A stretch of DNA of 64,000 nt from assembly GCA_017541105.1 (NCBI GenBank), contig JAFXZS010000015.1, forward strand, positions 62,001 to 126,000. The letters run 5' to 3'. Below are positions 28,880 to 36,696 of this stretch, in pieces (position 1 is the stretch's first letter; the number at the start of each line of letters is the position of its first letter). The position numbers were made by a program, and so were the translations under genes. The notes under the pieces were generated by a model, which saw only the letters and a list, made by a program, of their open reading frames with translations, searched no databases and had not been told where the DNA came from. This DNA comes from Clostridia bacterium. GTDB lineage: Bacteria > Bacillota > Clostridia > Christensenellales > Aristaeellaceae.

Positions 28880-30100
28880 GTGGAACAGACAGTTCAAACC
28901 CTGATCGCCGTGGACAATCACTGGGCGCTGCTGGCCGTGCTTTTTGCAGCCACGGCGGCCGCCATCTGGCTGGAACAGAAATACAAGTGGGCGTCGAAGA
29001 TTTCCGGAGCAATTATCACGCTGGTGATCGCGCTGGTACTGGTTAACCTGAATGTGATACCGGACAGCGCACCTGTGTTTGACGACATCGTCTGGGGCTA
29101 CGCAGTTCCGCTGGCGATTCCGCTGCTGCTTCTGCAGACAAATATCCGGAAGATCTGGAAGGAGACCGGGCGGTTCCTCCTGATCTTCATGATCGGCGCC
29201 GCCGGTACGGTGGCCGGTACGGTGCTTGCCACCTTCCTGCTGGGCGGCGCGGTGAAAGGACTGCCCGGCGCTGCGGCGATGATGACCGGTTCGTATATCG
29301 GCGGAGGCGTGAATTTTACAGCGATTGCGGACGCCTTCCATGTGGACGGCAGCTTGATTTCGGCCACCACCGTGGCGGACAACCTGAATATGGCGCTGTA
29401 TTTCCTGGTACTGCTCGGGATTGCCGGAAGCGCGTTTTTCAGGAACCGGTACAGCCATCCCCATATCGACGAAGTGGCTTCCAAAGGGAAAGGCGATACG
29501 GAAACGCTGGCAAAGCAGTACTGGACCCGAAAGGATGTGTCCCTGAAGGATATCGCTGCCGACCTTGCCTATGCAGCGGTCATCGTGTTCCTTTCCAGGC
29601 TGATCGGCAATTTCTTTGCCGGGCTGATCCCGAAGGACAACTGGTTCACCCAGATGCTGAATACCTTCTTCGGCAGCCAGTATGTATGGATCACCAACTT
29701 CTCAGTGATCTTCGCCACCTTCTTCCATAAACAGGCAGATGAGATGCACGGCGCGCAGGAGCTCGGCACCTGGCTGATTTATCTGTTCTTCTTTGTGATC
29801 GGCGTGCCTGCGTCCATCGGTGTGCTGATCCGGAACGCGCCGATTCTGCTGCTGTTCTGCATGATCATCGTGCTGGTCAATATGGCTTTCTGCTTCCTGG
29901 GCGGAAAACTGCTGAAATTTGACCTGGAGGATATCATCCTCGCTTCCAACGCGAATATCGGCGGGCCGACCACCGCGGCGGGCATGGCGATCTCCCAGGG
30001 ATGGGCGAAGCTGATCGGGCCCTGCATGCTGGTGGGCACCTTCGGATATGTGATCGGCACCTGGCTGGGAATTCTGGTGGGATCCCTGCTGGGCGCGTAA
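28880..30100 (+). CDS. DUF819 family integral membrane protein
   Basis: The 406 residues have about eleven membrane segments with the DUF819 signature: YAVPLAIPLLLLQTNIRKIWKE, GSYIGGGVNFTAIADAF, and a C-terminal repeat-like ASNANIGGPTTAAGMAISQGW. The family is uncharacterised but transporter-like, with inverted halves. GTG 28880 is chosen because ACGGAGG lies 8 bases upstream; ATG 28826 has no ribosome site. The next gene starts 15 bases after the stop, so the DUF819 protein may export or import the dipeptidase product or substrate (inference). Confidence 0.88.
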   Translation: MEQTVQTLIAVDNHWALLAVLFAATAAAIWLEQKYKWASKISGAIITLVIALVLVNLNVIPDSAPVFDDIVWGYAVPLAIPLLLLQTNIRKIWKETGRFLLIFMIGAAGTVAGTVLATFLLGGAVKGLPGAAAMMTGSYIGGGVNFTAIADAFHVDGSLISATTVADNLNMALYFLVLLGIAGSAFFRNRYSHPHIDEVASKGKGDTETLAKQYWTRKDVSLKDIAADLAYAAVIVFLSRLIGNFFAGLIPKDNWFTQMLNTFFGSQYVWITNFSVIFATFFHKQADEMHGAQELGTWLIYLFFFVIGVPASIGVLIRNAPILLLFCMIIVLVNMAFCFLGGKLLKFDLEDIILASNANIGGPTTAAGMAISQGWAKLIGPCMLVGTFGYVIGTWLGILVGSLLGA

Positions 30101-30115
30101 GGAGAGGGCGGAGGT

Positions 30116-30769
30116 ATGCATTTTTCGAACGATGCTTCCGGTTTTGTCAGCATCGGAGAGACAATCCCGGATGTGCTGCTGGATATCCGGTATTATTCCT
30201 CATTTAATTTTATCGGCGAGCGGATCGACGGGTATGAGGAACCGATCGCCCTGCTGACCAGGGAAACGGCAGAAGCGCTGAAAGCGGTCAGTGATGAGGC
30301 GATGGGCATGGGGTACCGACTGAAAATCTTTGACGCCTACCGCCCGCAGAAGGCTGTGGATCATTTTGTGCGCTGGGCGAAGGACCCGGCGGATATCCGG
30401 ATGAAACCATATTTTTATCCGAACCTGGAGAAAAAGGATATTATCCCGCAGCACTACATCGCAGAGCACTCCGGACACAGCCGCGGCAGTACCGTGGACC
30501 TGACGCTGTTCGATATGGCAGCGCAGCAGGATATAGACATGGGCGGCACTTTTGACTGGTTCGGCGAAAAGAGCCATCCGGATTATACCTGCGCCAGTGA
30601 AGCGCAACACACAAACCGCATGCTCCTGCAGGGGCTCATGCTGCGGCACGGCTTCCGTCCATTGGATTCGGAATGGTGGCATTTTACGCTGGAAAATGAA
30701 CCATGGCCGGAAACATATTTCACCTTTCCGGTCAGAAGTGATTTTAAACCATCAGGAATCGCCGGATGA
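30116..30769 (+). CDS. VanX/DdpX-type D-Ala-D-Ala dipeptidase
   Basis: Zinc M15D dipeptidase that hydrolyses D-Ala-D-Ala. The 217 residues show the VanX core: FDAYRPQKAVDHF near 75, SGHSRGSTVDLTL (His and Asp zinc ligands) near 120-132, and DSEWWHFTL (catalytic Glu, zinc His) near 182. There is no signal peptide, so it is cytoplasmic. It is translated just after DUF819. No VanH/VanA-type genes are nearby, so housekeeping turnover of wall dipeptide is more likely than vancomycin resistance. Its 3' end overlaps the convergent gene by 18 bases. Confidence 0.92.
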   Translation: MHFSNDASGFVSIGETIPDVLLDIRYYSSFNFIGERIDGYEEPIALLTRETAEALKAVSDEAMGMGYRLKIFDAYRPQKAVDHFVRWAKDPADIRMKPYFYPNLEKKDIIPQHYIAEHSGHSRGSTVDLTLFDMAAQQDIDMGGTFDWFGEKSHPDYTCASEAQHTNRMLLQGLMLRHGFRPLDSEWWHFTLENEPWPETYFTFPVRSDFKPSGIAG

Positions 30770-31384
30770 GGCATTCAGCATATCCCGGCAGAGGATCCGG
30801 ATAAAACGGAGGGCGTTTTCAGTGTTTCCGCTGATCAGCACGCAGAGGAAACCGTCACCGGCCACGCAATAGGAAGACAAACCGGGAAGAAAGGATTCCG
30901 GAATACCGACCAGATGGGTTTCCCCCTCTTTATCCGTACGCCAGCCGCGCTTCAGGTCCACGCCGGCGCTGTTGAAAATCGACATGAGTTCCTCATCGTC
31001 TTCCAGCGGGAGAAACGCGCCGTCGGAGGACATGGAAAGGAACTGTTCCCGCGGGAGCAGATACAGATCGCCTTCACCGGCGGCCATATAGGTAACCAGC
31101 TGCATGGCCCCGTAGGTGTCATCCAGAACGATGTTCAGCGCTTTCATTTCTTCCATTTCAGGCATTTCTTCCTGACGGACATGCTCCATATAGGCAGAGA
31201 GCAGTTCCTGATCCCCGTATCCGTAGAAGTAGAAATCTATTTTTTTCTCACGGGGAACACGGTACGCGGTGACCGTGAAAAGCAGATCCACAAGGAAAAT
31301 CCCGGCAATGATGACCAGGAGATATTTCCACCAGCTGTATGTCAGGTGCTGCTTCAGGGATTTCGAACTGACCGATGTATTCAT
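30752..31384 (-). CDS. Membrane-anchored protein of unknown function
   Basis: The 210 residues have one N-terminal membrane anchor (about 22-42, YLLVIIAGIFLVDLLFTVTA) and a soluble extracytoplasmic domain. Segments such as ALNIVLDDTYGAMQL and GEGDLYLLPREQFL recall membrane-tethered solute-binding-like domains, but I cannot assign a family. ATG 31384 is chosen because GGAGGG lies 4-5 bases upstream on the minus strand; the longer frame enters the divergent gene's leader. The final 18 bases overlap the VanX-type gene. Confidence 0.75.
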   Translation of the reverse strand: MNTSVSSKSLKQHLTYSWWKYLLVIIAGIFLVDLLFTVTAYRVPREKKIDFYFYGYGDQELLSAYMEHVRQEEMPEMEEMKALNIVLDDTYGAMQLVTYMAAGEGDLYLLPREQFLSMSSDGAFLPLEDDEELMSIFNSAGVDLKRGWRTDKEGETHLVGIPESFLPGLSSYCVAGDGFLCVLISGNTENALRFIRILCRDMLNASSGDS

Positions 31385-31562
31385 ATACCCTCCGGAACCC
31401 CGTTCCAGGCAGAACGGGGAAATACTTCTGAAGGATACCACGAAAGGGGCAGAAAGACAAGGACGGAAAGCAGGAAAACGAACGGGGGATGACGAAATAA
31501 AACAGCAGACAGACAGCAGCAACACAGTGCCGGAAGTACCGCAGAGAGAAAGGAAGGTTCCC

Positions 31563-32210
31563 ATGAAGCTGAACCCGATTATCACCGTTGGCAGACAGTA
31601 TGGAAGCGGCGGCCGGGAAGTGGCCAAAAAGCTGGCGCAGACCATGAACATCTCCTTTTATGACAAAGAATTGCTGGCGGAGGCTTCCAAGGACAGCGGG
31701 ATCTGTCAGGAAGTCATTGAGACGTACGACGAGAAGCAGGAAAAAAGATCCTTTTTTTCCATGTTCGGCGCACAGGGACGGATGGATCCTGCCAACATGT
31801 ATCTGGAAATGCCGATGAACCAGCGTATTTTCCTGGCACAGTTTGACACAATCCGCAGAATCGCGGACGAAGGTTCCTGCGTGATCGTGGGGCGCTGCGC
31901 AGACTATGTGCTGAGGGATCATCCCAATGTGCTGAACGTATTCATCAAAGCGGACATGGAGAACCGGATTCAGCGGATCATCAAGCTGTACCAGATGGAT
32001 CCCATGAAGGCGGAGGAGACCATCCGAAAGGCCGACAAACAGCGGGCGACCTACTATAACTACTACGCCACAGGCACCTGGGGGGACGTGAACAACTACC
32101 ATCTGTGCGTGGATACAGGGGTGCTGGGCGTGGACGGCGCGGTGGAACTGATTCGGCGGGCTGTGGAATTGCAGGAAGAGAAAGCGGAGGACGACAAGAT
32201 CGAATGGTAA
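31563..32210 (+). CDS. Cytidylate kinase-like protein
   Basis: Nucleoside-monophosphate-kinase fold of the cytidylate-kinase-like family. The 215 residues show a P-loop variant TVGRQYGSGGREVAKKLA near residue 9, FYDKELL, CVIVGRCADYVLRDHPNVLNVFIKA and a lid region with KADKQRATYYNYY. It lacks the standard Cmk CMP-binding signature, so the substrate is uncertain. ATG 31563 has AAAGGAAGG upstream. It overlaps the following gene by 7 bases, giving a two-gene operon ended by the terminator at 33004. Confidence 0.88.
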   Translation: MKLNPIITVGRQYGSGGREVAKKLAQTMNISFYDKELLAEASKDSGICQEVIETYDEKQEKRSFFSMFGAQGRMDPANMYLEMPMNQRIFLAQFDTIRRIADEGSCVIVGRCADYVLRDHPNVLNVFIKADMENRIQRIIKLYQMDPMKAEETIRKADKQRATYYNYYATGTWGDVNNYHLCVDTGVLGVDGAVELIRRAVELQEEKAEDDKIEW

Positions 32211-32944
32211 GACGCTGGACGGCGGTTTTGCTGGTGCTGACGGTGCTTTCCGCCGCCGCGCTGGCAGAACCGCAGTGGCCGCAGGACACGGAGGGACAGA
32301 AGACCCTCCGGGAATACACAGAGCGATTGAACCAGCGGCTGACGGAGGCGGGCGAAATGCCCGTGAACAGCCTGTTTGAGATCTACCAGGGGTTTGCGGT
32401 CATGGGCATCACCCGGGAGCCGGATGCGGAAACGCCGGAGGGGGTAGAGATTACCGTAAAGCTGTCCCCGGAGACGATTCGGAGCATCGAGCTGCGCGTC
32501 AGCGATCCGGACCGGTTTCCCCGGATCGCGGCCAGCATCCTGCTGGCGCTCTACGGGGATGCCATGGACGCGCGGGAAGCGATCCGGATTCCCCAGGACC
32601 GTGCCGATCGGGCCAAGGACAAGCCGGCGAATTCCTTCGAGGAGCCGGTGGAAGAAATGAACGGAACCGTCCCCCGGGTGTATTACGCATATTATCCGGA
32701 TCAGTATCACGACGGAACCAACTGGCTGCAGATGACCCTGATTTTCCCCATGGCGGGGACCTGGGACGGGAACGGCCTGATTCTCGGAGAAGAGGAAGCG
32801 CAGACAAAGCCCATGACTCCGGAGGATGAAGGGGATCCGGACTACGAAGGATACTTCTCCAGGGACGACTACGAGCATTTTGAGGTTTTTCTGACACCTA
32901 CTCCGGAGCCGGATTCCGCTGCGGCGGAATATGACTTTCGATGA
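32204..32944 (+). CDS. Secreted protein of unknown function
   Basis: The 246 residues have a signal peptide (MVRRWTAVLLVLTVLSAAALA). The rest is a soluble exported domain with a Pro/Glu-rich C-terminus (LTPTPEPDSAAAEYDF). No motif is recognised. The start is inside the last codons of the kinase-like gene (ATGGTAA overlap), with GCGGAGG about 13 bases upstream. Confidence 0.75.
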   Translation: MVRRWTAVLLVLTVLSAAALAEPQWPQDTEGQKTLREYTERLNQRLTEAGEMPVNSLFEIYQGFAVMGITREPDAETPEGVEITVKLSPETIRSIELRVSDPDRFPRIAASILLALYGDAMDAREAIRIPQDRADRAKDKPANSFEEPVEEMNGTVPRVYYAYYPDQYHDGTNWLQMTLIFPMAGTWDGNGLILGEEEAQTKPMTPEDEGDPDYEGYFSRDDYEHFEVFLTPTPEPDSAAAEYDFR

Positions 32945-33003
32945 GGAAGGACAACGGCTGAAGGATGTTTCTGTGTTGTTTTTGTGCATAAATATGGAAA
33001 ATG

Positions 33004-33044
33004 ATCACCGCAGAGGGTACAATCCTCTGTGGTGATTTTTTTTT
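33004..33044 (+). terminator. Intrinsic terminator directly before icd
   Basis: A 13-bp stem with one G-T pair (33004-33016 with 33024-33036), a 7-base loop and eight T. It ends 17 bases before the icd start, and its T-run almost touches the icd ribosome site (GGGAGG at 33046-33051). It may act as the upstream operon's terminator or as an attenuator for icd. Confidence 0.9.
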
Positions 33045-33061
33045 CGGGAGGTTCCTGCATT

Positions 33062-34267
33062 ATGAGCAGAATACAGATGGCGACACCGCTTGTGGAGATG
33101 GACGGAGATGAAATGACCCGAATCCTGTGGGGCTGGATCAAGAGCATGCTGATTGAGCCCTACGTGGACCTGAAAACGGAATACTATGACCTGGGGCTGA
33201 AGCACCGGGACGAGACGAACGACCGGGTGACCGTGGACAGCGCCAATGCCGCGAAGAAATACGGCGTGGCGGTGAAATGCGCCACGATCACGCCCAACGC
33301 GCAGCGGGTGGAGGAATACGGCCTGAAGGAAATGTGGAAGAGTCCGAACGGGACAATCCGCGCCATTCTGGACGGGACGGTGTTCCGGGCGCCCATTCTG
33401 GTGAAAGGCGTACATCCGACCGTGAGAACATGGCAGAAACCGATTACCATCGCGCGCCATGCCTACGGAGACGTATACCGGAATACGGAGATCCGGGTGC
33501 CCGGCGCCGGGAAGGCAGAGCTGGTTTTTACCGGAGAAGACGGGCAGGAAATCCGGCAGACCGTTTTCGACTTTAAAGGCCCGGGCGTGGTGCAGGGGAT
33601 GCACAATCTGGACCAGTCCATTCTTTCCTTTGCCCGCAGCTGCTTCCAGTACGCACTGAGCGTCAGGCAGGATCTGTGGTTCTCCACAAAGGATACCATC
33701 AGCAAGACCTACGACCACCGCTTCAAGGATCTTTTCGCGGAGCTGTATGAGCAGGAGTACCGGGAGGCCTTTGAACGCGCCGGAATTACGTATTTTTATA
33801 CCCTGATCGATGATGCGGTGGCACGGGTGATCCGATCGGAAGGCGGATTTATCTGGGCCTGCAAGAATTATGACGGGGACGTCATGAGCGATATGATCGC
33901 CACGGCCTTCGGATCCCTGGCGATGATGACCTCCGTGCTGGTCAGCCCGCAGGGGCAGTTCGAATACGAGGCAGCGCACGGTACCGTAACGCGCCATTAT
34001 TACCGGTACCTGAAAGGAGAGGAGACCAGTACCAACCCGGTGGCTACGATCTTCGCCTGGAGCGGCGCACTGCGGAAACGGGGCGAGCTGGACGCGCTTC
34101 CGGAGCTTCAGAGCTTTGCAGACCGGCTGGAAAAAGCGACGCTGGATACCATCAACAGCGGCGTCATGACAAAGGATCTGGCCTTGCTGTACGAAGGTGA
34201 AGCCCAGGCGGTTTCCAGCCGCGAATTCCTTGAAGCCATTCGGAAAAGATTGGAAGGAAATGCTTGA
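33062..34267 (+). CDS. icd: NADP-dependent isocitrate dehydrogenase
   Basis: Oxidative decarboxylation of isocitrate to 2-oxoglutarate. The 401 residues match the homodimeric, eukaryote-like subfamily: [11 protein letters not shown], the substrate loop [17 protein letters not shown], the metal-site block [18 protein letters not shown], and the coenzyme-site [18 protein letters not shown] lies about 10 bases before ATG 33062. No strong promoter is visible between the preceding gene and the terminator 17 bases upstream, so icd may depend on readthrough. The -35 of the next transcript overlaps its stop codon. Confidence 0.96.
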   Translation: MSRIQMATPLVEMDGDEMTRILWGWIKSMLIEPYVDLKTEYYDLGLKHRDETNDRVTVDSANAAKKYGVAVKCATITPNAQRVEEYGLKEMWKSPNGTIRAILDGTVFRAPILVKGVHPTVRTWQKPITIARHAYGDVYRNTEIRVPGAGKAELVFTGEDGQEIRQTVFDFKGPGVVQGMHNLDQSILSFARSCFQYALSVRQDLWFSTKDTISKTYDHRFKDLFAELYEQEYREAFERAGITYFYTLIDDAVARVIRSEGGFIWACKNYDGDVMSDMIATAFGSLAMMTSVLVSPQGQFEYEAAHGTVTRHYYRYLKGEETSTNPVATIFAWSGALRKRGELDALPELQSFADRLEKATLDTINSGVMTKDLALLYEGEAQAVSSREFLEAIRKRLEGNA

Positions 34268-34292
34268 CGATCCGCCGGGATATCGATATAAT
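34264..34292 (+). promoter_or_regulatory. Strong promoter of the 34299 RNA
   Basis: TTGACG, 17 bases, TATAAT. The -35 overlaps the icd stop codon. No open reading frame with a ribosome site follows, which points to a non-coding transcript. Confidence 0.85.
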
Positions 34293-34298
34293 AATAGC

Positions 34299-34520
34299 AG
34301 ATCTCCTGGGGTTCGCGACAGTCTCTCGGTTTTCCCCACATTTCAAAAAATGGAGCCCGGGTCCAAGGAGCGATATGTCATGCCCCCGTTTTATACGCCA
34401 GGGGACGGCAGAGTCGTTCGGCAGGGCACCAGCCTGCTTTACAGAGCGGGTGAAAAAACGAGGGCATCGGCTCCCTGGGGTCCAGATAAAAACACACCGG
34501 CGCATCCGGTGTGTTTTTAT
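34299..34520 (+). ncRNA. ssrS: Probable 6S RNA
   Basis: A stand-alone transcript has a strong promoter, no coding potential, and an intrinsic terminator about 190-220 bases later. Its ends pair: AUCU at 34301-34304 with AGAU at 34484-34487, and CCUGGGG at 34305-34311 with CCCUGGG at 34473-34479, with a four-base bulge. This is a closing stem as in 6S RNA. The 5' part contains UUCGCGACAGUC, like the GUUCGC block of E. coli 6S, and the body can form a long irregular rod with an internal bubble. 6S RNA binds the housekeeping RNA polymerase. Non-coding status is well supported; the 6S identity is less certain. Confidence 0.6.
34486..34520. terminator. Terminator of the 34299 RNA, bidirectional
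   Basis: A perfect 15-bp stem (34486-34500 with 34506-34520) with a 5-base loop. A-rich and T-rich arms let it work for the plus-strand RNA and also for the minus-strand operon ending at 34576. Confidence 0.88.
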
Positions 34521-34575
34521 CTGTTGATATACAGGCTGACTGTGTATTCCACCCGCCTGCGCTGCCTGCCGCAGC

Positions 34576-35187
34576 TCAGTGACCGTTCCCGAACAGGGCA
34601 AGCTCGAGGATCTGGTACAGCAGGATCTCTCTTTCCGGCATACTGGCGTACGGGCTCAGGTCAAGCTCCTTCGACCGGCCCGCAATGCTTGAAATGCTTT
34701 CCCCCGCAATGGTTTCGACCAGCTTTTTCTGGTTTTCATTGCCGTTTGCCATAGAGTGGGCGATATTATGCGCAATCCACTGGGCCTTCATGAAAGGGAT
34801 GGTTCCGTACTCATCGGCATCATATCCTTCGCTTTCCGCAATCACCTCAAGCACAGCCTCCATTTCAGCCTCATCGGTGATCTGCAGGGATTCCCGGATG
34901 TTGATAATGATATACGGTTGCTGCTCCGCGGGATAGAAACAGACATTGATCTTTCCGCGCTGATACTTTCCGTGCCCCTTCGCAAAGACGTTGACGGTAT
35001 TCTTGTTGTATTTTCTCCGCGCCTGTTCCAGGCGTTCCTCCCACGAAGCGCTGTCGCCCTTTCCGGCGGCAGAAACGATGACCAGCAGAATCGCAATCAG
35101 GCCGGAACAGAGGCGGAGAATGCCTGTGATCCGCGCGAAACCACCCGATGTCCGTCCGCGGTTCCCCGCAGCTGCCATTTCTTTCAT
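34576..35187 (-). CDS. Single-pass membrane protein, fourth gene of ZorAB-like operon
   Basis: Not recognised. The 203 residues have a basic cytoplasmic start (NRGRTSGGFAR), one membrane segment (about 22-42) and a soluble extracytoplasmic domain. The domain has a beta-rich part (VNVFAKGHGKYQRGKINVCFYP) and a helical end (EAVLEVIAESEGYD to the C-terminus). ATG 35187 is chosen over a TTG three codons earlier, which lies too close to GGGGAGG. It follows the 160-residue protein by 30 bases, in line with one operon from the promoter at 38011. Its role beside the motor pair is unknown. Confidence 0.7.
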   Translation of the reverse strand: MKEMAAAGNRGRTSGGFARITGILRLCSGLIAILLVIVSAAGKGDSASWEERLEQARRKYNKNTVNVFAKGHGKYQRGKINVCFYPAEQQPYIIINIRESLQITDEAEMEAVLEVIAESEGYDADEYGTIPFMKAQWIAHNIAHSMANGNENQKKLVETIAGESISSIAGRSKELDLSPYASMPEREILLYQILELALFGNGH

Positions 35188-35217
35188 TATCCGCAAAACC
35201 TCCCCAGAACGGTGTGT

Positions 35218-35700
35218 TTATTTTCCAAGTGTCAGGCGCGTCGAGAAGGGAATGCCCCAGACATACCAGGACACAGTCGCTTCCCGCACGTTGTGCATGG
35301 TTCTTGCCGTCAGCATGGTGACAGACAGGTCGCCTTCACTGCGCCGGGGCAGGGAATGCTCCGCTGTGTCACCGATGCAGAGCACATCCCCCGACATGGG
35401 GGTAATCTGAATTTCGATGATGCTGACAGGGAGAAAAGAAGTGTTTTCCAGATGGACGGTCCAGGTGTAAAAGAGATAATCCTCCGGGGAGGACAGCTCT
35501 GCGTCGGTGTAGACCGTGCCGACGAAAGATCCTGACTCAAGGCTGTTTTTTACGCTGTCGTAGACATCCTGGCGGAGAACGGGATCATCGGCGACACAGC
35601 CGGAAAAAGTGACGGACAGGTTACTCTGAAAGTATAGGAAACCGACGCCCACACAGGCGGCAAGCACCAGAATAATGAGAAAAACAGCCAGGGGTTTCAT
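35218..35700 (-). CDS. Single-pass membrane protein, third gene of ZorAB-like operon
   Basis: Not recognised. The 160 residues consist of an N-terminal membrane anchor (MKPLAVFLIILVLAACVGVGFLYF) and an extracytoplasmic beta-rich domain of about 130 residues (FYTWTVHLENTSFLPVSIIEIQI, a pattern like an Ig/FixG-type sandwich). It lies 37 bases after the ZorB-like gene and 30 bases before the next. No known Zorya component has this form, so it may be a specific partner of this motor. Confidence 0.7.
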   Translation of the reverse strand: MKPLAVFLIILVLAACVGVGFLYFQSNLSVTFSGCVADDPVLRQDVYDSVKNSLESGSFVGTVYTDAELSSPEDYLFYTWTVHLENTSFLPVSIIEIQITPMSGDVLCIGDTAEHSLPRRSEGDLSVTMLTARTMHNVREATVSWYVWGIPFSTRLTLGK

Positions 35701-35737
35701 CTTCTATCCTCTGATTCATCATGCGTGACGCATGGTA

Positions 35738-36694
35738 CTAATCCTCCGCATCGGAAAGAATCCGGTTCATTTCTTCGATCATTTCCGAATCCTTCAGGCT
35801 GAACTTGAATTCGACGCGGCGGGAGGCGTCCTTGTCCTCGACACCGTTTACATATACCGGATCGGATTCGCTGCGGCCGGTAGCGGTCATGATCTCCTGC
35901 AGCTTGGCTTTCTGGGCAGCGGTCAGGGAGGACATGTTCAGACAGTACAGCGCTACCTGCAGGGCGCGGTTCTGGCTCAGTTTCAGGTTGGATTCATAGG
36001 TGCCGTCGGTGTCCGTATGGCCTTCAATGATGATTTCGCCGAGGTAATCGGCATATTCGGGCCGAAGCAGTACGTCCAGGTAGACCGGAATGAAGCTGTT
36101 CAGCAGCTCCTGGCCTTCCAGGCGGATGGTAGCGCTGCCGGTTTCAAACAGCACGGAGCTGTCCAGTTTGATATCGCCGCTGTTCGGGTCCACCGCTGCT
36201 TTCAGGTTCGCGGCAGACAGCGTGCCGGACAGATCCTGAATCATGGTGGTCCGAATGCCGATCAGCTTATCGATCCGCTCCGCCTGGGTGGCGAGCAGGT
36301 CCTTCTGTTCCTGCAGTCTGAGGGTGGCGGCTTCCAGATCTGCTTCCTTCGAGGAAAGCACGATCTTCAGCTCGTCCAGGCTCTTTTCCTGCTCATCCAG
36401 CTTGACCTTCAGGTCGTCCAGGTTGCCCTGGATGATGACGAGGGTTGCTTCTTTTTCATCCAGTTCGTCCCGAGCCAGGCGCAGGTCGATGGCCTGCTGG
36501 TCCAGTACGAGCTGCTGATCGTTCAGCTCCTTTGTTTTCGTCTCCAGCATGGTGAAATACTGATACAGGCTGTACGCCAGAATCAGCACGAAAATCAACA
36601 GCAGGGCAGCCATCATATCGGAATAGCTGATCCAGCTTGCACCGCCCTGAGTGCCCCGGGAGGCGCGCCGGTTATGAATCCGTTGGCGAGCCAT
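35738..36694 (-). CDS. ZorB-like (MotB/OmpA family) motor subunit
   Basis: The 318 residues have a basic N-terminus, one membrane helix (about 22-45) with the proton-carrying Asp in SWISYSDMMAALLLI at D26 (the position used in ZorB/MotB proteins), then a long charged coiled coil (about 55-160). The C-terminal OmpA-like peptidoglycan-binding domain (about 175-305) contains LFETGSATI, IIIEGHTDTDG, LSQNRALQVALY and the final RRVEFKF. It starts 2 bases after the ZorA-like stop; its ribosome site lies within the final Glu codons of that gene. Together they form an ion-driven rotary stator, wall-anchored by this subunit. Confidence 0.85.
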   Translation of the reverse strand: MARQRIHNRRASRGTQGGASWISYSDMMAALLLIFVLILAYSLYQYFTMLETKTKELNDQQLVLDQQAIDLRLARDELDEKEATLVIIQGNLDDLKVKLDEQEKSLDELKIVLSSKEADLEAATLRLQEQKDLLATQAERIDKLIGIRTTMIQDLSGTLSAANLKAAVDPNSGDIKLDSSVLFETGSATIRLEGQELLNSFIPVYLDVLLRPEYADYLGEIIIEGHTDTDGTYESNLKLSQNRALQVALYCLNMSSLTAAQKAKLQEIMTATGRSESDPVYVNGVEDKDASRRVEFKFSLKDSEMIEEMNRILSDAED

Positions 36695-36696
36695 GA

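Noticed and set aside
30116-30769. Vancomycin-resistance locus because of the VanX-type enzyme
   Set aside because: No D-Ala-D-Lac ligase, VanH dehydrogenase or VanRS pair in the window.
33005-34339. 444-codon frame antisense to icd
   Set aside because: Overlaps a clear icd gene and both of its flanking RNA signals; no domain.
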